In this document: piece by piece, positions 44,200 to 54,978 of the stretch
How positions within the stretch are numbered: position 1 is the first letter of the stretch
How the letters are laid out: each line of letters starts with the position of its first letter
Assembly: GCA_021229015.1 (NCBI GenBank)
Contig: CM037784.1
Span: 66,243,223 to 66,307,222 of the forward strand
DNA length: 64,000 nucleotides
Reading direction: 5' to 3'
Source of the DNA: Solen grandis
Taxonomy: Eukaryota; Mollusca; Bivalvia; Adapedonta; Solenidae
Translations under genes and position numbers: made by a program
Notes under the pieces: generated by a model
Told to the model about the DNA's origin: nothing
Database searches by the model: none
Seen by the model: the letters and a program-made list of their open reading frames with translations, nothing else

Positions 44200-47100
44200 G
44201 GAGCTCATCTTTGTAAGCGTCCACTGCAGACGTCGCCTCTTTATGTCCAAAGGCCAGAGTTTCCACCACATTTTCAGCAATCCAGCGCTTGGAGTCAAAT
44301 GGGGATAATGAAATCTTATTAAGATTCTGCCCGTAGATTTGGTGCTTCTCCGATCGCAGGACGTCCATGCCGTGGTGAAATGTCTTTTTTCCGAAGAGGG
44401 CGTCTTTGTACTGTTCGTGTCGGATTTGCTTTTTTACGCCTTTGGCCTTCTTGATACTTTTTCCATTGTTTTCTAGTATGGAGTACATCTTAGGGCGCAG
44501 ACCGACATATTCAGCTATAGGCCGCCCCGCACATTCGTCTTTCATTTTACCTAGCACTTTCTTATTCACAGTGCTGTGTAGTGGGTTGTTCTCTGGAAAG
44601 TCGGACGTGTCATAAAGATCCGCATTATCGGCCATGTCCTTGTAGACATCCTCTGTCTGGATTTCTAACAATAGACTGTCAGTATCGGTGTAAAGCAGTT
44701 GACAGCGTTCGCTATACTTACTCTTCATCTCGTTGTAGTAGAACTCATACATAAGGTTCTTACTGAGGTCAAAAACGCTCATTCCCACATATACTGGGCG
44801 GTATAGCACTACTCGGTTTTTGTGGACCTGAATTTCTACAAGGTCGTCGTTGAATATGTTTGCTCGAGCAAAGGATGGGCTGGCAATGAGCCGTCGGAGC
44901 TTGTCCTCCTCGTTTGCCCTTCTCGTTTGACACTGACCCTCTTGCGCAGGTTTTCCATAGTTTTAGCAAAGACGCTGTTGTTCATTAGTTTGTACAGGTC
45001 CTTCTCAAAGTCGCTGTTGGCCTTCTTCCTGAGCTCGGTGTTCATCCTTATGTAGGGCGCTATCCAAGGTTTCTGCTCAAATCTGAGGGCACGGTGATCT
45101 TTTTAAGGCGAAGGCCTAGAGACAGGTAAAGCTGTATATTCCGGTAGTGTAGCACATAGCGGTCCTTGTTGCGGAGGTTCGGAACCAGTATCTCAACCTA
45201 TGTAGCGCCACCCCTAACGCTGATGAGGCTGTGCTGGTAAACGGACATCCACTGTTTTTGGACTACCATGCGCCCTGGTGCCAGAGGATATGCGTTGTGT
45301 GCATTGTGCAGCTCTTATATATAGCCCACAGGATGGTCGGCAGGGTGATCTGCAATGGCCAGTTATTCGCAATTTCCACCCAGCGGAAGCCGCTTGTTGG
45401 CAGAGGCTGGGACATGGCCCAACCATAGAGATTGTTCGCGTCGAGGTACAGTATGTGGCTATTTGGCTTTTCTGGGTTGTATCCTTTCACTCTTTGGTTG
45501 TTGGCTTTGGCGTAGCGCTTGGACACCATGGAGATACCTCTTCGCATTCCCTTCTCGATGTACAGGTGTTGGTCGTAGTCTGTGAGCAATTCAAGCTCTA
45601 CGCCCGTCTTTTTGAGTAGGGCGTCCCATGAAAGTCCGGGACTTGTATAGTAGTGTGCGGGGTCTAAGCCATACTGCCTTAGGCAGGTCTTCCGGAATGT
45701 TTCAAAGACATCTGCCAGTAGGAGGACATCTGTGCGGTTGTAGAGGTCGTGGTAGTCCCCGAGGGTTTTACACCTAAATGCCGTCCAGACTTTCTGAGCG
45801 TGGGCATAGTCCTCATCACAGATGTGCTCATTGGAGAGCTTGCTGTAGAATGCCTCCTTTGGTGGGAGCCTTGTCTCATGCGAAGCGCTCCCAGGAGTCC
45901 ATGTACTCGTATGGGTACACACCTTTGCGCATCAGGAGCTCGTGTTCGGGCTCATAGCGGGAAGTAACTAGGAAAGCCTCTGGCTTGTTGGCGGCTACCA
46001 GCCTGTCGAGCGATGTCAGCAGGGACTGGGCTCTGTCGATGAAGCGAAGCTGGCCAAGGCTGAATGAGATGTATTTCTCTGTGTTGTTGGGGATGCAGCT
46101 TACCTTGCCCTCGACCTTTGAGATGGCCTGCATAAGCAGGTGGGAGTCGTAACTTCGCAGGTTGTGGAAGACCACTGGTATAGTGGTTGTCTTTGAGTTA
46201 AGTCGCAGCTTTAGGCTACAGGCATTATGGGCTGCTCCTCTGTATTGCCCAGTGATATGACAGTGGTCACGGACTGAGTTTCCCTCAAGTGGCTTTCCAC
46301 ATACATGGCAGATAGTTGCAGCATTGTAGGCTTGCCAGTCCTCCCGTGTCATCCTCATTGGGTAAGACAACACTTGCTTGATTTTGCGCTCCCCAACCTG
46401 AATGGCCTTTAGGAAATGTTCTGCCGCATTGGGAACCCGGAATTCAGCTGGCGGCTCTGTATGGCCATCATTCCGCACCACGATGTAGCAGTAACTGGAA
46501 GCCTCGTGTTTTTGCGTTTTTTGAATGTTGGCTCTTTGTGGGGTCGAGCTCTGGGCTCTCATCCTTGATGATGAGCGCCTCAAAGTCAGCGTAGATGATA
46601 TAATGAGCCGGGAGCTGCTTGTGATGGTTCTGGAATGTCACAAGATTTTTACCCTCTTCAGGCATCTCCACTTTGACGGCTGTTAGACCGATTCCCTGGC
46701 ACTCTGGCTTGTGGGCCTCTAGCAGATCCTCTCTGGATTAACCGTGCAGGCAGCGCTCGCAGAAGTGTTTACGTCTTCTGGTCTTGTTCTGGTCATGTAG
46801 GAGGCGGCTGAGATTTTTCACCCAGGTGTGGGTGGAACTTACCAGCCTTCTCTATTAGGAGGAGGTTTATTCTTGGTATCTCCTCTGGCTGCTTGCTGAG
46901 GTGGAGTACAGTGACTCCCTTGTCCCAGCCAAAGATGTTGATAGAAAAGTTGTTCTGCCGCTCGACCTTTGGGATTTGAGAGATTGGTGTAGGAGCATCA
47001 ATCCCTGTGAAATCTAGGCCGTCGTGTGAGGGGTATTTTGTAGGTCTGTCCACATGATCCCCAGCTGGAAACAGGGCAGAACGCAGCGCCCAACGGAGGC

Positions 47101-47897
47101 AGTGGTTATCCTTGTTTTTCACATTTACAACAGCCTTCTTGTTTTGTACCTTTGCTGGTAGTGGGATATACGACCCTCCTCTCAATGGCTGATATCTGGC
47201 AATGTCTAGCCAAAGGGTCTTTACCTGATCTACAACCCAGCCAGACCCTCTTTGGGTCCACTTCTCGAGCGTTTCTTGGATCCTTGGGAAAGCTCGGTTG
47301 AGGGCTTCTTCTATTTCACCCTCCTGCAGAATAGACTCTTGCTTATGACGCAGCACGGGTTCAGTGTACTCTTCACTACCGTCTGGTTTTGTCCTTCCGA
47401 AGCCTGACCTTTAGAGCAAGCTGAAATTTAACGCCATTCAGAGCCCTAATCTCGTTTACTAACTTGTTAGGGATAATGGGTTCCATTTCCTCAAGGAAAG
47501 CCCTAGGGTCTGCACCCTGTCCTTGAGGCGCATCCATCTGCCAGCTTCTCAAGAAACTACTAAGGACCCACGGGGTCTGTCTAAAGATTAGTTTGTCTTC
47601 CTGCTTCATAGGTGCGAACAAACCCAGGAGCTCATCCTGATACTCTTGTGCAGATCTCAACGATTTTTGATGGGGAATAGGGTCGAAGTATTTTTCCAAG
47701 GTCTTCCTCTTGGTAGCTTTCTTTGTGCGTGGAGGTCGGTATTTTCTGGGGTATAATGGTTTTAGTAGGCGCTCCTTGACAGCCTCAGGAATGGGCTCAT
47801 CCAAGATGTTTTTCACCACATCATGGAGAGTCGAATCTCGCATTTCTGCAAGTATCTTTTCGATATACTCTTCGAGTTATTTATTCGCAGTAGCCAT
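44189..47897 (-). pseudogene. Protein-primed family B DNA polymerase of the Polinton
   Basis: About 3.7 kb on the minus strand covers a polymerase of roughly 1,230 residues, the usual Polinton size. From the N-terminus: NNFSINIFGWDKG domain, a Cys/His finger (CERCLHG), exonuclease motif I YADFEA (46590-46579), a second finger CHVCGKPL...HNAC (46310-46218), exo II FHNLRSYDSHL (46169-46137), exo III YNRTD (45742-45728), motif A YLDANNLYGWAM (45448-45413), motif B KLMNNSVFAKTMEN (44991-44950) and motif C YTDTDS (44692-44675). Breaks: TAA seven codons after the ATG at 47897, frameshifts near 47375, 46820, 46530, 45900, 45350, 45088 and 44930, TAA near 46738 and TAG near 45201. Motif B has Ala where I recall Gly in relatives. 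The coding density of the fragments shows recent decay. Confidence 0.95.
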
Positions 47898-47904
47898 GTC
47901 GATG

Positions 47905-48037
47905 CATATACCATGTGCAGAATAATTCGGTAACTGAAAATTTTTCTGATATACCATGTGCAGAATAAATCTCTAACTGAAAATTTTCTGATATACCATG
48001 TGCAAAATACATCTTACTGAAAATTTTTATATATAGA
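47905..48037. promoter_or_regulatory. Three 43-bp direct repeats and TATA tract upstream of polB
   Basis: ATACCATGTGCAGAATAA...TAACTGAAAATTTT recurs three times with spacing of 43 and 42 bases (CCATGTG at 47911, 47954 and 47996). TATATATA at about 48029-48037 lies 135 bases upstream of the polymerase ATG on the minus strand. The position suits a promoter with repeated factor sites; a replication or packaging role is also possible. Confidence 0.5.
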
Positions 48038-48045
48038 CGGGCTTA

Positions 48046-48270
48046 CTAGAGGCCAATAAAGGGCATCCGCTGAATCCTTACACAGTCCTCGAGCTCGCGT
48101 AGGAATAGAGAGAATAACTTCTTCCTCTGGGCCTCTGCTCGGAGGAGGACGTACCTCGCACGGCTCGCGCCGCACTTAACCCCACACCGATAGGTTTCCG
48201 ATTTTGTACGCCACCCACAAGTACGGCAGGGGTGTGGCTCAGAATCGGGCTTACGGCGTAGTTGTGCCAT
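48046..48270 (-). CDS. Small Cys-rich protein, zinc-ribbon-like
   Basis: The ATG at 48270 (upstream starts reach 48360) gives a 74-residue frame with HPCRTCGWRTKSETYRCGVKC, a CxxC...CxxxC pattern suited to zinc binding, then a basic helix-rich tail. It is upstream of the polymerase on the same strand and just outside the repeat/TATA tract. It has no break. I do not recognise the family; small zinc-finger proteins are known in this position in some Polintons, but that is recall only. Confidence 0.45.
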   Translation of the reverse strand: MAQLRRKPDSEPHPCRTCGWRTKSETYRCGVKCGASRARYVLLRAEAQRKKLFSLFLRELEDCVRIQRMPFIGL

Positions 48271-48360
48271 GTGTACGCAACATAGCTGCCCTATACACCG
48301 CCGCCCGCATTGATCGACGCACCCAACTACCAGCCACTCGCAGCGTCTATGTCCGATCAT

Positions 48361-48719
48361 TTTGTTTTTTTATACTATGCGTAAACAAATATCTAATATA
48401 AAAAAATATGCTACCCCTTTTTTGGCCCGATCCGATTTTTGTTGGTCGAAATTTGCGCCGGCGGCGCTAAGACATCAGTTAGAGACATGCTCCAGTTAGG
48501 CACGCCTAAAAAAACGCAACTTTCGGCGGAATCCGTTCGGCACATTGCTTCTGGCGAGATCGGGGTACATGCAGCAAAAACTAAATACAAAATAGGAGTA
48601 AAAAGGGTTAGGTAGGTCCCGCAAAAAATGCGCTATCGCCCCGGGTACACACAGGCTGGGGGCTCGCCGATGGGGGTGGGGCGGGCCCTGGGTAGCCGAC
48701 ATTTGCGGTAGCTCCGGCA
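48361..48719. other. GC-rich right margin of the Polinton, no gene recognised
   Basis: Still GC-rich compared with the flanks, with a GCGCCGGCGGCGC palindrome near 48451. I see neither a gene nor an inverted repeat matching the left side. It ends where the LTR begins. Confidence 0.45.
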
Positions 48720-48887
48720 TGTGGGTCTGGACTATGAGAAATGACGAGGGGCTCCGTTCGTCATAAAGGAGTAGTAATGAAAGGCTGGTCCAGGACCGGC
48801 CTTTCTATTACTACTAAATGTGTTTAAATGTGTATTGTCTTTAAACTTGTATTTACTGTACCAGAATTATAAAAGATAAACACAACA
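48720..48887 (+). repeat. LTR of a Ty3/gypsy-type element
   Basis: A 168-base segment runs from TG (48720) to CA (48887) and is followed directly by a primer-binding-type sequence, TGGTGTCAGAAGT (48888-48900). It has a TATA-like TTATAAAAG near its end and a large stem-loop at 48770-48815. The gag frame begins about 45 bases downstream. No second LTR is seen, so the borders rest on these signals alone. Confidence 0.7.
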
Positions 48888-48933
48888 TGGTGTCAGAAGT
48901 TTATTGGAACTAGGTTTATAATAGAAAATAAAC

Positions 48934-49498
48934 ATAGCCAAGAATCTTCGTCCACCAGAGAGGTTATCCTTGGATGGTAATTTAAAGGAGAACTTCAGGA
49001 GATTCAAACAGCAGTTTGAGCTGTATATGACAGCAACTGGACTGAATGAAAAGGGAAATGAGGTGAAGTCATCAACACTAATAAGTGTTATAGGACCAGA
49101 AGCGCTTGAGATATTTAACATATTTAACTGGAATGAACCAGGTGATGCGGAGGGAGATAACATAAAAGGGGACAAAATTTTGAATAAGTTTCAAAATTAC
49201 TGCACTCCTCGTAAAAATGTGGCATTCGAGAGGCAAAAATTCAATATACGTGCACAAAAGGAGTTTTGATACTTTCGTGACTGATCTGAAAATTCTATCA
49301 AACTCATGTGAGTTTGAGGGGCTGAGAGATTCTTCAATTCGGGACAAAATCGTATGCGGCGTAAAAAGTGAAACAGTAAGACATCGTCTTTTGAAAGAAC
49401 CTGATTTGACCCTGCAGAAAGCAATGGATATTTGCAATATAGACTTTGGCCGTTTGGGGACATTCGTCATTGTTAGTGACACCTCTTGCTTTACTTGA
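48934..49498 (+). pseudogene. Ty3/gypsy gag fragment
   Basis: Two overlapping frames (to 49269 and from about 49255) give a gag capsid region: NFRRFKQQFELYMTATGL, GPEALEIFNIF, KILNKFQNYCTPRKN, then after a frameshift SFDTFVTDLKILSNSCEF and SIRDKIVCGVKSETVRHRLL, LQKAMDIC. This is the usual retroviral-like gag of metazoan gypsy elements, which would assemble the particle. It ends abruptly near 49450-49498 before any nucleocapsid zinc knuckle or pol, so the element is truncated. Confidence 0.88.
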
Positions 49499-50022
49499 TT
49501 ATTACAAATCTTATTGCCAATTACAAAATATTAGTACAGATTACATTGATGTTACAATTGTTGACAAAAGGGTTAAGTCACAAGTTCACAAACTTAGATT
49601 CGACTCTCTTGCTTTTCGTTTTTCTTTTGGGCATCAATTCATAAAGTATGGATGATCTGAATATTCGTCTACTATTTTGAGACGCGAATGTTTAACATGC
49701 AATTTTGTAAAAAAAATATAATTATATAATCGTATATGGATAAGTCGCTCGTCTTTTCTTGAAATTGTCTATGATAATAAATTTGACGGATGTCATTATG
49801 TTTACCGATATTTAAAATCTAAATCAACGTTTTAGGTTTTATCTGCGGAGTGTGATATTGTACTTACACAAAATCAAGTATACACGAACGGCTTAAAGCT
49901 GAGGATATTTGACAAAATGGCATGTATCAATGGAAATATTTAGACCAACTGTAAGTAAATAATCTACATGTATGCGTGTTATTAAATTATTTTGAAATGG
50001 CTTTACTTTATGTAAGTCGTGC
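49499..50022. other. Non-coding, nothing recognised
   Basis: AT-rich sequence after the truncated gag. No frame or repeat that I can support. Confidence 0.4.
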
Positions 50023-50237
50023 TTCAAAAACATGCACGGCGTCTTTGGTGACACAGTCACATTATCCTGAACCGGGTCAACCAGTCCTGCAACTACTCTT
50101 ATATGCTGAGCGCCAAGCAAGGGGGCTATAACAGTACCATTTTTTTAACGACTTTGGTATGTCGCGGCCGGGGATCGAACCCACGACCTCCCGCTCCGAG
50201 GCGGACGCTCTTACCACTGGGCCACCGATAACGGTGT
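50023..50237 (-). mobile_element. SINE family B, tRNA-like head, minus strand
   Basis: On the minus strand the tRNA-like part is well kept: GTGGCCCAGTGGTAAGAGC (A box) near 50225 and GTGGGTTCGATCCCC (B box) near 50175, then GACATACCAAAGT and the body with GCTTGGCGCTCAGCA and GACTGGTTGACCC. The 3' end is missing. Frames in this stretch are incidental. Confidence 0.85.
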
Positions 50238-50789
50238 GTTCATTTTTACCCCCAATAACTTTTTACAAAACTTTAAACGGGCACTTTTTATTTCTTTCGA
50301 CTTTGTTAAAAACCAAAACTCTCTTAGCAGATTCTACATAAGAATTAAATAACTGACATAATAACTTGGGGTTTTGTTTCTCATTTTTTACGTTTTCTAA
50401 GCGTGTATCACGGTGAACTTACCTCTTCTTATCTTAAAAATCAAACACCACATTCAAATTTAAATAAAAAAAAGTTTAAACCAAAGTGCGTTTTTATTTA
50501 TACATTAAACGTTTCTTGTCAACAACAAAGCAAACATACATATTTTTTATTATTTTTTTTTCATTTAAACAATATTCTGAATAATGAACAAAATAGACAT
50601 TGCATCAACGGAAGACCGACCTTTCTTAAAACATACTGTGCCTCGGAAATTCTTAATATGTAATTGGAACAAATCCTATTCAATAAATCATTAATTTAGT
50701 CCTATTCAGAATAATAGTAGTGAATACTTTTTGTCATACGACCAATTAACGTATTAACCTCTGTAATCATTAAGCGAAAAAAAAGTTGT
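50238..50789. other. Non-coding, nothing recognised
   Basis: AT-rich with A and T runs. No gene is supported; the 86-codon frame at 50403-50663 has no recognisable domain. Confidence 0.4.
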
Positions 50790-51005
50790 TTATTTCCACT
50801 AACATCTCCAAAAAAAAATAGGGTCGGTAGGTCGGCTTGATTTTTTAAAAACTTTTTTTCTTCTAATTTTACCATATATCTTTAGAGGAAGTGGCGAAAA
50901 CAGCGTTTTGCAGTTTTGCAACCTTAAACGCCCGAATGCAACGAAAAAAAGTTTAGGGTCGGTACAAAAGGAATAAAGGCGGTCGGGTTAGTGGAAACAT
51001 GTAAC
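50790..51005. repeat. GGTCGG-bearing dispersed repeat, copy 2
   Basis: ATCTCCAAAAAAAAATAGGG followed by GGTCGGTAGGTCGGC, a T-rich stretch, and later TTTAGGGTCGGT and GGCGGTCGGGTTAGTGGAAA. It shares the layout of the copy at 14455-14640. The class is unknown. Confidence 0.45.
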
Positions 51006-51536
51006 TTTTTTTTATTACGCCTTAGAAATACGTGTTTTAATTCGATTGCCTTTTTAAATGATAAACTGGTATGATCTACCAATTAATTTAATAGGTCTTT
51101 GGTTAGCTAACCTTTTCCTAAAAGCATGCGCTAAACATAGAGTGCTTTGATCGGCAACGGGAGTCATGAGTTTGCTTTTGAACCATTAACAAAGTTTGTA
51201 GAAAGAAAAGCTACTGGTATATGAGAGCATCTGTGCCGTGCAGCGTTGTATATTTTACGTATAAATACTAGCTGAATGCAGAAATTACAACATGTGTATT
51301 GTTACAGCGTGTAGAGAGCGTATCTTTAATCTGAACGAATAGATAACATTTTCTGCAAGCCCGCTGCACAACATGGAGCTTTATGTTTTACGAGTCATAT
51401 AGTGTTTGCAAATAAAATATTGATTGGGTGTTGTCGTCTGGGAACATTTATTGAAAATTTCGTGAAATCTGCAACATATTGAACGGGTGTACAAGATGGA
51501 CGGAGATGTATTGGTGTTCTTTGTAAATGGAACCCG

Positions 51537-54500
51537 GGTAAGTAGGTTTTCAGTATATAATATATATATTCCTGATGGTACGAGTTAGTAGGAAGCCTTT
51601 GCTTGATAGTGCGAATTAATAAGTAGCCTATCAGTATATTAATATCCTTGGTAGTACGAGTTGATAAGTAGCCTATTAGTTTATTTATATCCTCGAAAGC
51701 ACGTGTTAATAAGAACAGAACAGAACAGAACAAATTTAGACTTTTATTTAGACTTAAGCATAACAGCTCATCGTCATACATATAAATAAATACATATTAT
51801 ATATTTGGCATGCACATATATTTCACATACATATATGTTTTAGAAATACATTTATAATAAGAATAGTGAACCATTTAAATCTAACACTATGGATTCACTT
51901 ATGAAGTGAGAATGCTATATAAGATATATTCAATTCATACATCATGGATAAAAACTATCAAACATCTTTAAGAACACATGTAATTGTATATCTAAAGCGT
52001 TCAGAGCATTCGTTCTTATATTGAAAGCCTTTTTACGAAACAGTGCTAATTTATTTAATATATTTTTGTTTTCGGTTTTTAACAGTTTGATATATTTGTA
52101 CACATTGGGATTTTGTGTATAAAACTTTGGAACATTTTTTTTTTAAATCTAAATATTAAATTTTCTTAAATTCCTTTATTTTTGGGACTCCATTTCAATA
52201 TTCAAGCTATGTGAAGATAATCTCATTTTTGCCAAAGCATTACGTAACGCAGGATTATCCATAATTCTCAAATAAGGTGACATTAAAAAAGATGTTTTCT
52301 TTATAAAGATACAGTGAGGAACAATTATTCATATCTACTCTCCATTTAGTAACGTATATATTAGTCTATCTCTTAATATTGGAATAAAAATTGAAACATC
52401 TACTTTTTCTGGGTATAACCATACATTTAATCCTGACTGTTGTAAGATATTTCTGATATATTCAAACTACAGTTTTGTGATTTTACAGTAACTGATTTAA
52501 CCAATATTTAATGATGCGAACGTGTCGATTAATGTACAGAGGAAATTCAGAATATAGCGATACTGTATTTGTGGATCTCTTAACATTAAGAATCCATTTG
52601 CAAAATTTACTGTGTACTATCTCAATATTTTCAGCATGTTGATACCCCCATACCCCCCAGTTATATTCAAGTATAGATAATACAAGATAATCAAACAAGT
52701 TAAACATTATATCAACAGGTATATTCTTTCCCCGCGTAATATTCATTAAAGAGTTTACAGCACCAAGTGCCTTTCCTCTTAGGGTACTTTTTGCGTGCGT
52801 AAACAATCCCCCACTTGACATCACAATACCTAAATAATTAAACTTATCAACAACTTCAATATTACTATATTATATTATAATATTTAAGATACCACCTTTT
52901 CTGAAAACTACAATTTTGGTCTTTTCTATTTTTACAGTTAACTTCCATTCTAAGCAATATTTTTTTTCTAATGAATTCAACGATAATTGTAAATCTCCTT
53001 CAGTTTCCGAAATAATAACTGCATCATCCGCAAACAAAAGAAGGTAAATAGACATTTGATCTATTGAGACACCACTTTCCAAATTCTTGTGTAAATTATT
53101 CTCAATGTCATTCAGGAATAATGAGAATAATATCGGGTAGGTGATTTCACCTTAAAATAAGCCTACCTTACTGTCAGTAATAATAAGTAGCCTATCAGTA
53201 TATTTATATCTTTGGTAGTACGAGTTAATATGTTGCCTATCAGTATATTTATATCTTTGGTAGTACGAGTTAATATGTTGCCTATCAGTATATTTATATC
53301 CTTTGGTAGTACGAGTTAATATGTTGCCTATCAGTATATTTATATCCTTTGGTAGTACGAGTTAATATGTTGCCTATCAGTATATTTATATCCTTTGGTA
53401 GTACGAGTTAATATGTTGCCTATCAGTATATTTATATGTTTGGTAGTACGAGTTAATATGTTGCCTATCAGTATATTTATATGTTTGGTAGTACGAGTTA
53501 ATATGTTGCCTATCAGTTTATCTATATCTTTGGTAGTACGAGTTAATATGTAACCTATCAGTATATTTATATCTTTGGTAGTACGAGTTAATATGTTGCC
53601 TATCAGTATATTTATATCTTTGGTAGTACGAGTTAATATGTTGCCTATCAGTATATTTATATCTTTTGTAGTACGAGTTAATATGTTGCCTATCAGTATA
53701 TTTATATCTTTGGTAGTACGAGTTAATATGTTGCCTATCAGTATATTTATATCTTTTGTAGTACGAGTTAATATGTTGCCTATCAGTATATTTATATCTT
53801 TGGTAGTACGAGTTAATATGTTGCCTATCAGTATATTTATATCTTTTGTAGTACGAGTTAATATGTTGCCTATCAGTATATTTATATGTTTGGTAGTACG
53901 AGTTAATATGTTGCCTATCAGTAATATCTTTTGTAGTACGAGTTAATATGTTGCCTATCAGTATATTTATATCTTTGGTAGTACGAGTTAATATGTTGCC
54001 TATCAGTAATTTATATCTTTTGTAGTACGAGTTAATATGTTGCCTATCAGTATATTTATATGTTTGGTAGTACGAGTTAATATGTTGCCTATCAGTATAT
54101 TTATATCTTTTGTAGTACGAGTTAATATGTTGCCTATCAGTATATTTATATGTTTGGTAGTACGAGTTAATATGTTGCCTATCAGTATATTTATATCTTT
54201 GGTAGTACGAGTTAATATGTTGCCTATCAGTATATTTATATCTTTGGTAGTACGAGTTAATATGTTGCCTATCAGTATATTTATATCTTTTGTAGTACGA
54301 GTTAATATGTTGCCTATCAGTATATTTATATGTTTGGTAGTACGAGTTAATATGTTGCCTATCAGTATATTTATATGTTTGGTAGTACGAGTTAATATGT
54401 TGCCTATCAGTATATTTATATCTTTGATCAGTATATTTAAATCCTTGATAGTTCTAGTTAATGAGTAGACTATCAATATATTTATATCCTTGATAGTTCT

Positions 54501-54735
54501 AGTTAATGAGTAGACTATCAATATATTTAAATCCTTGATAGTTCTAGTTAATGAGTAGACTATCAATATATTTAAATCCTTGATAGTTCTAGTTAATGAG
54601 TAGACTATCAATATATTTATATCCTTGATAGTAATAGTTAAGAAGTAGCCTATCATTATATTTATATACCTGAAAGTACAAGTTAATAAGTAGCCTATCA
54701 GTATATTCATATCCTTGGTAGTACGATAATACTTA
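51537..54735. repeat. 45-bp minisatellite, interrupted by a LINE
   Basis: A 45-base unit, GTAGTACGAGTTAATATGTT plus GCCTATCAGTATATTTATATCTTTG, repeats about 27 times from 53180 to 54420, with degenerate units at the left (51537-51712) and right (54430-54735). The edges have older forms (TAATAAGTAGCC, TAATGAGTAGAC) and the middle is homogenised. Because 45 is a multiple of three and the unit lacks stops in some frames, long frames appear on both strands (for example 53575-53946 and 54003-54773); I do not regard these as genes. A LINE splits the array at 51713-53178. Confidence 0.95.
51713..53150 (-). mobile_element. 5'-truncated non-LTR retrotransposon (LINE)
   Basis: On the minus strand it begins inside the reverse transcriptase near YPILFSLFLNDIENNL, then LLLFADDAVIISETEGDL (catalytic Asp-Asp box, 53034-53020), KLTVKIEKTKIVVFRKGG, and after a break the C-terminal region GKALGAVNSLMNI...FDYLVLSILEYNWGVWGY. 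The 3' end is marked by a (TTCTG)n tail at 51713-51736. Several stops and shifts make it dead. The flanks share TAATAAG, compatible with a target duplication. The sequence is close in style to the RT fragment at 33510-34020. Confidence 0.9.
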
Positions 54736-54978
54736 TTATTTACTAAGTTATGACCCCTTTTGAACTTAAACATTTTGATTAAACTAAAGCGTCAATAATA
54801 AGCTTTGGAATAGTCTTGTGCGCTGTCTTACGGACAACTCCTGTTGTTCTTTGCAAATATCATTTATATTCATAATTCTTTGATTACTTATCATTTGGCT
54901 TTTAATTTATTAGTTGCGTGACACGTTATCATCACTCCAATTGTATATCAGGTCATATGAAGCACTATAACCTTTCGT

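Larger units (their letters stand above)
36892..48360. mobile_element. Decayed Polinton/Maverick element
   Basis: The block combines a double jelly-roll capsid protein, packaging ATPase, retroviral-type integrase and protein-primed DNA polymerase B with a set of small conserved proteins, the diagnostic gene set of Polintons, large (15-20 kb) self-synthesising DNA transposons with virus-like capsids. Structural genes and integrase lie mostly on the + strand and the polymerase on the - strand, meeting tail to tail at 44.19 kb. Base composition is clearly more GC-rich than the flanks. About 11.5 kb is visible. I see no terminal inverted repeats, no 6-bp target duplication and no adenain-like protease, so it is probably truncated as well as mutated. 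Confidence 0.93.

Noticed and set aside
53575..53946. Repetitive 123-codon hydrophobic protein
   Set aside because: Created by a 45-bp minisatellite; frames are open on both strands, as expected for a stop-free repeat unit.
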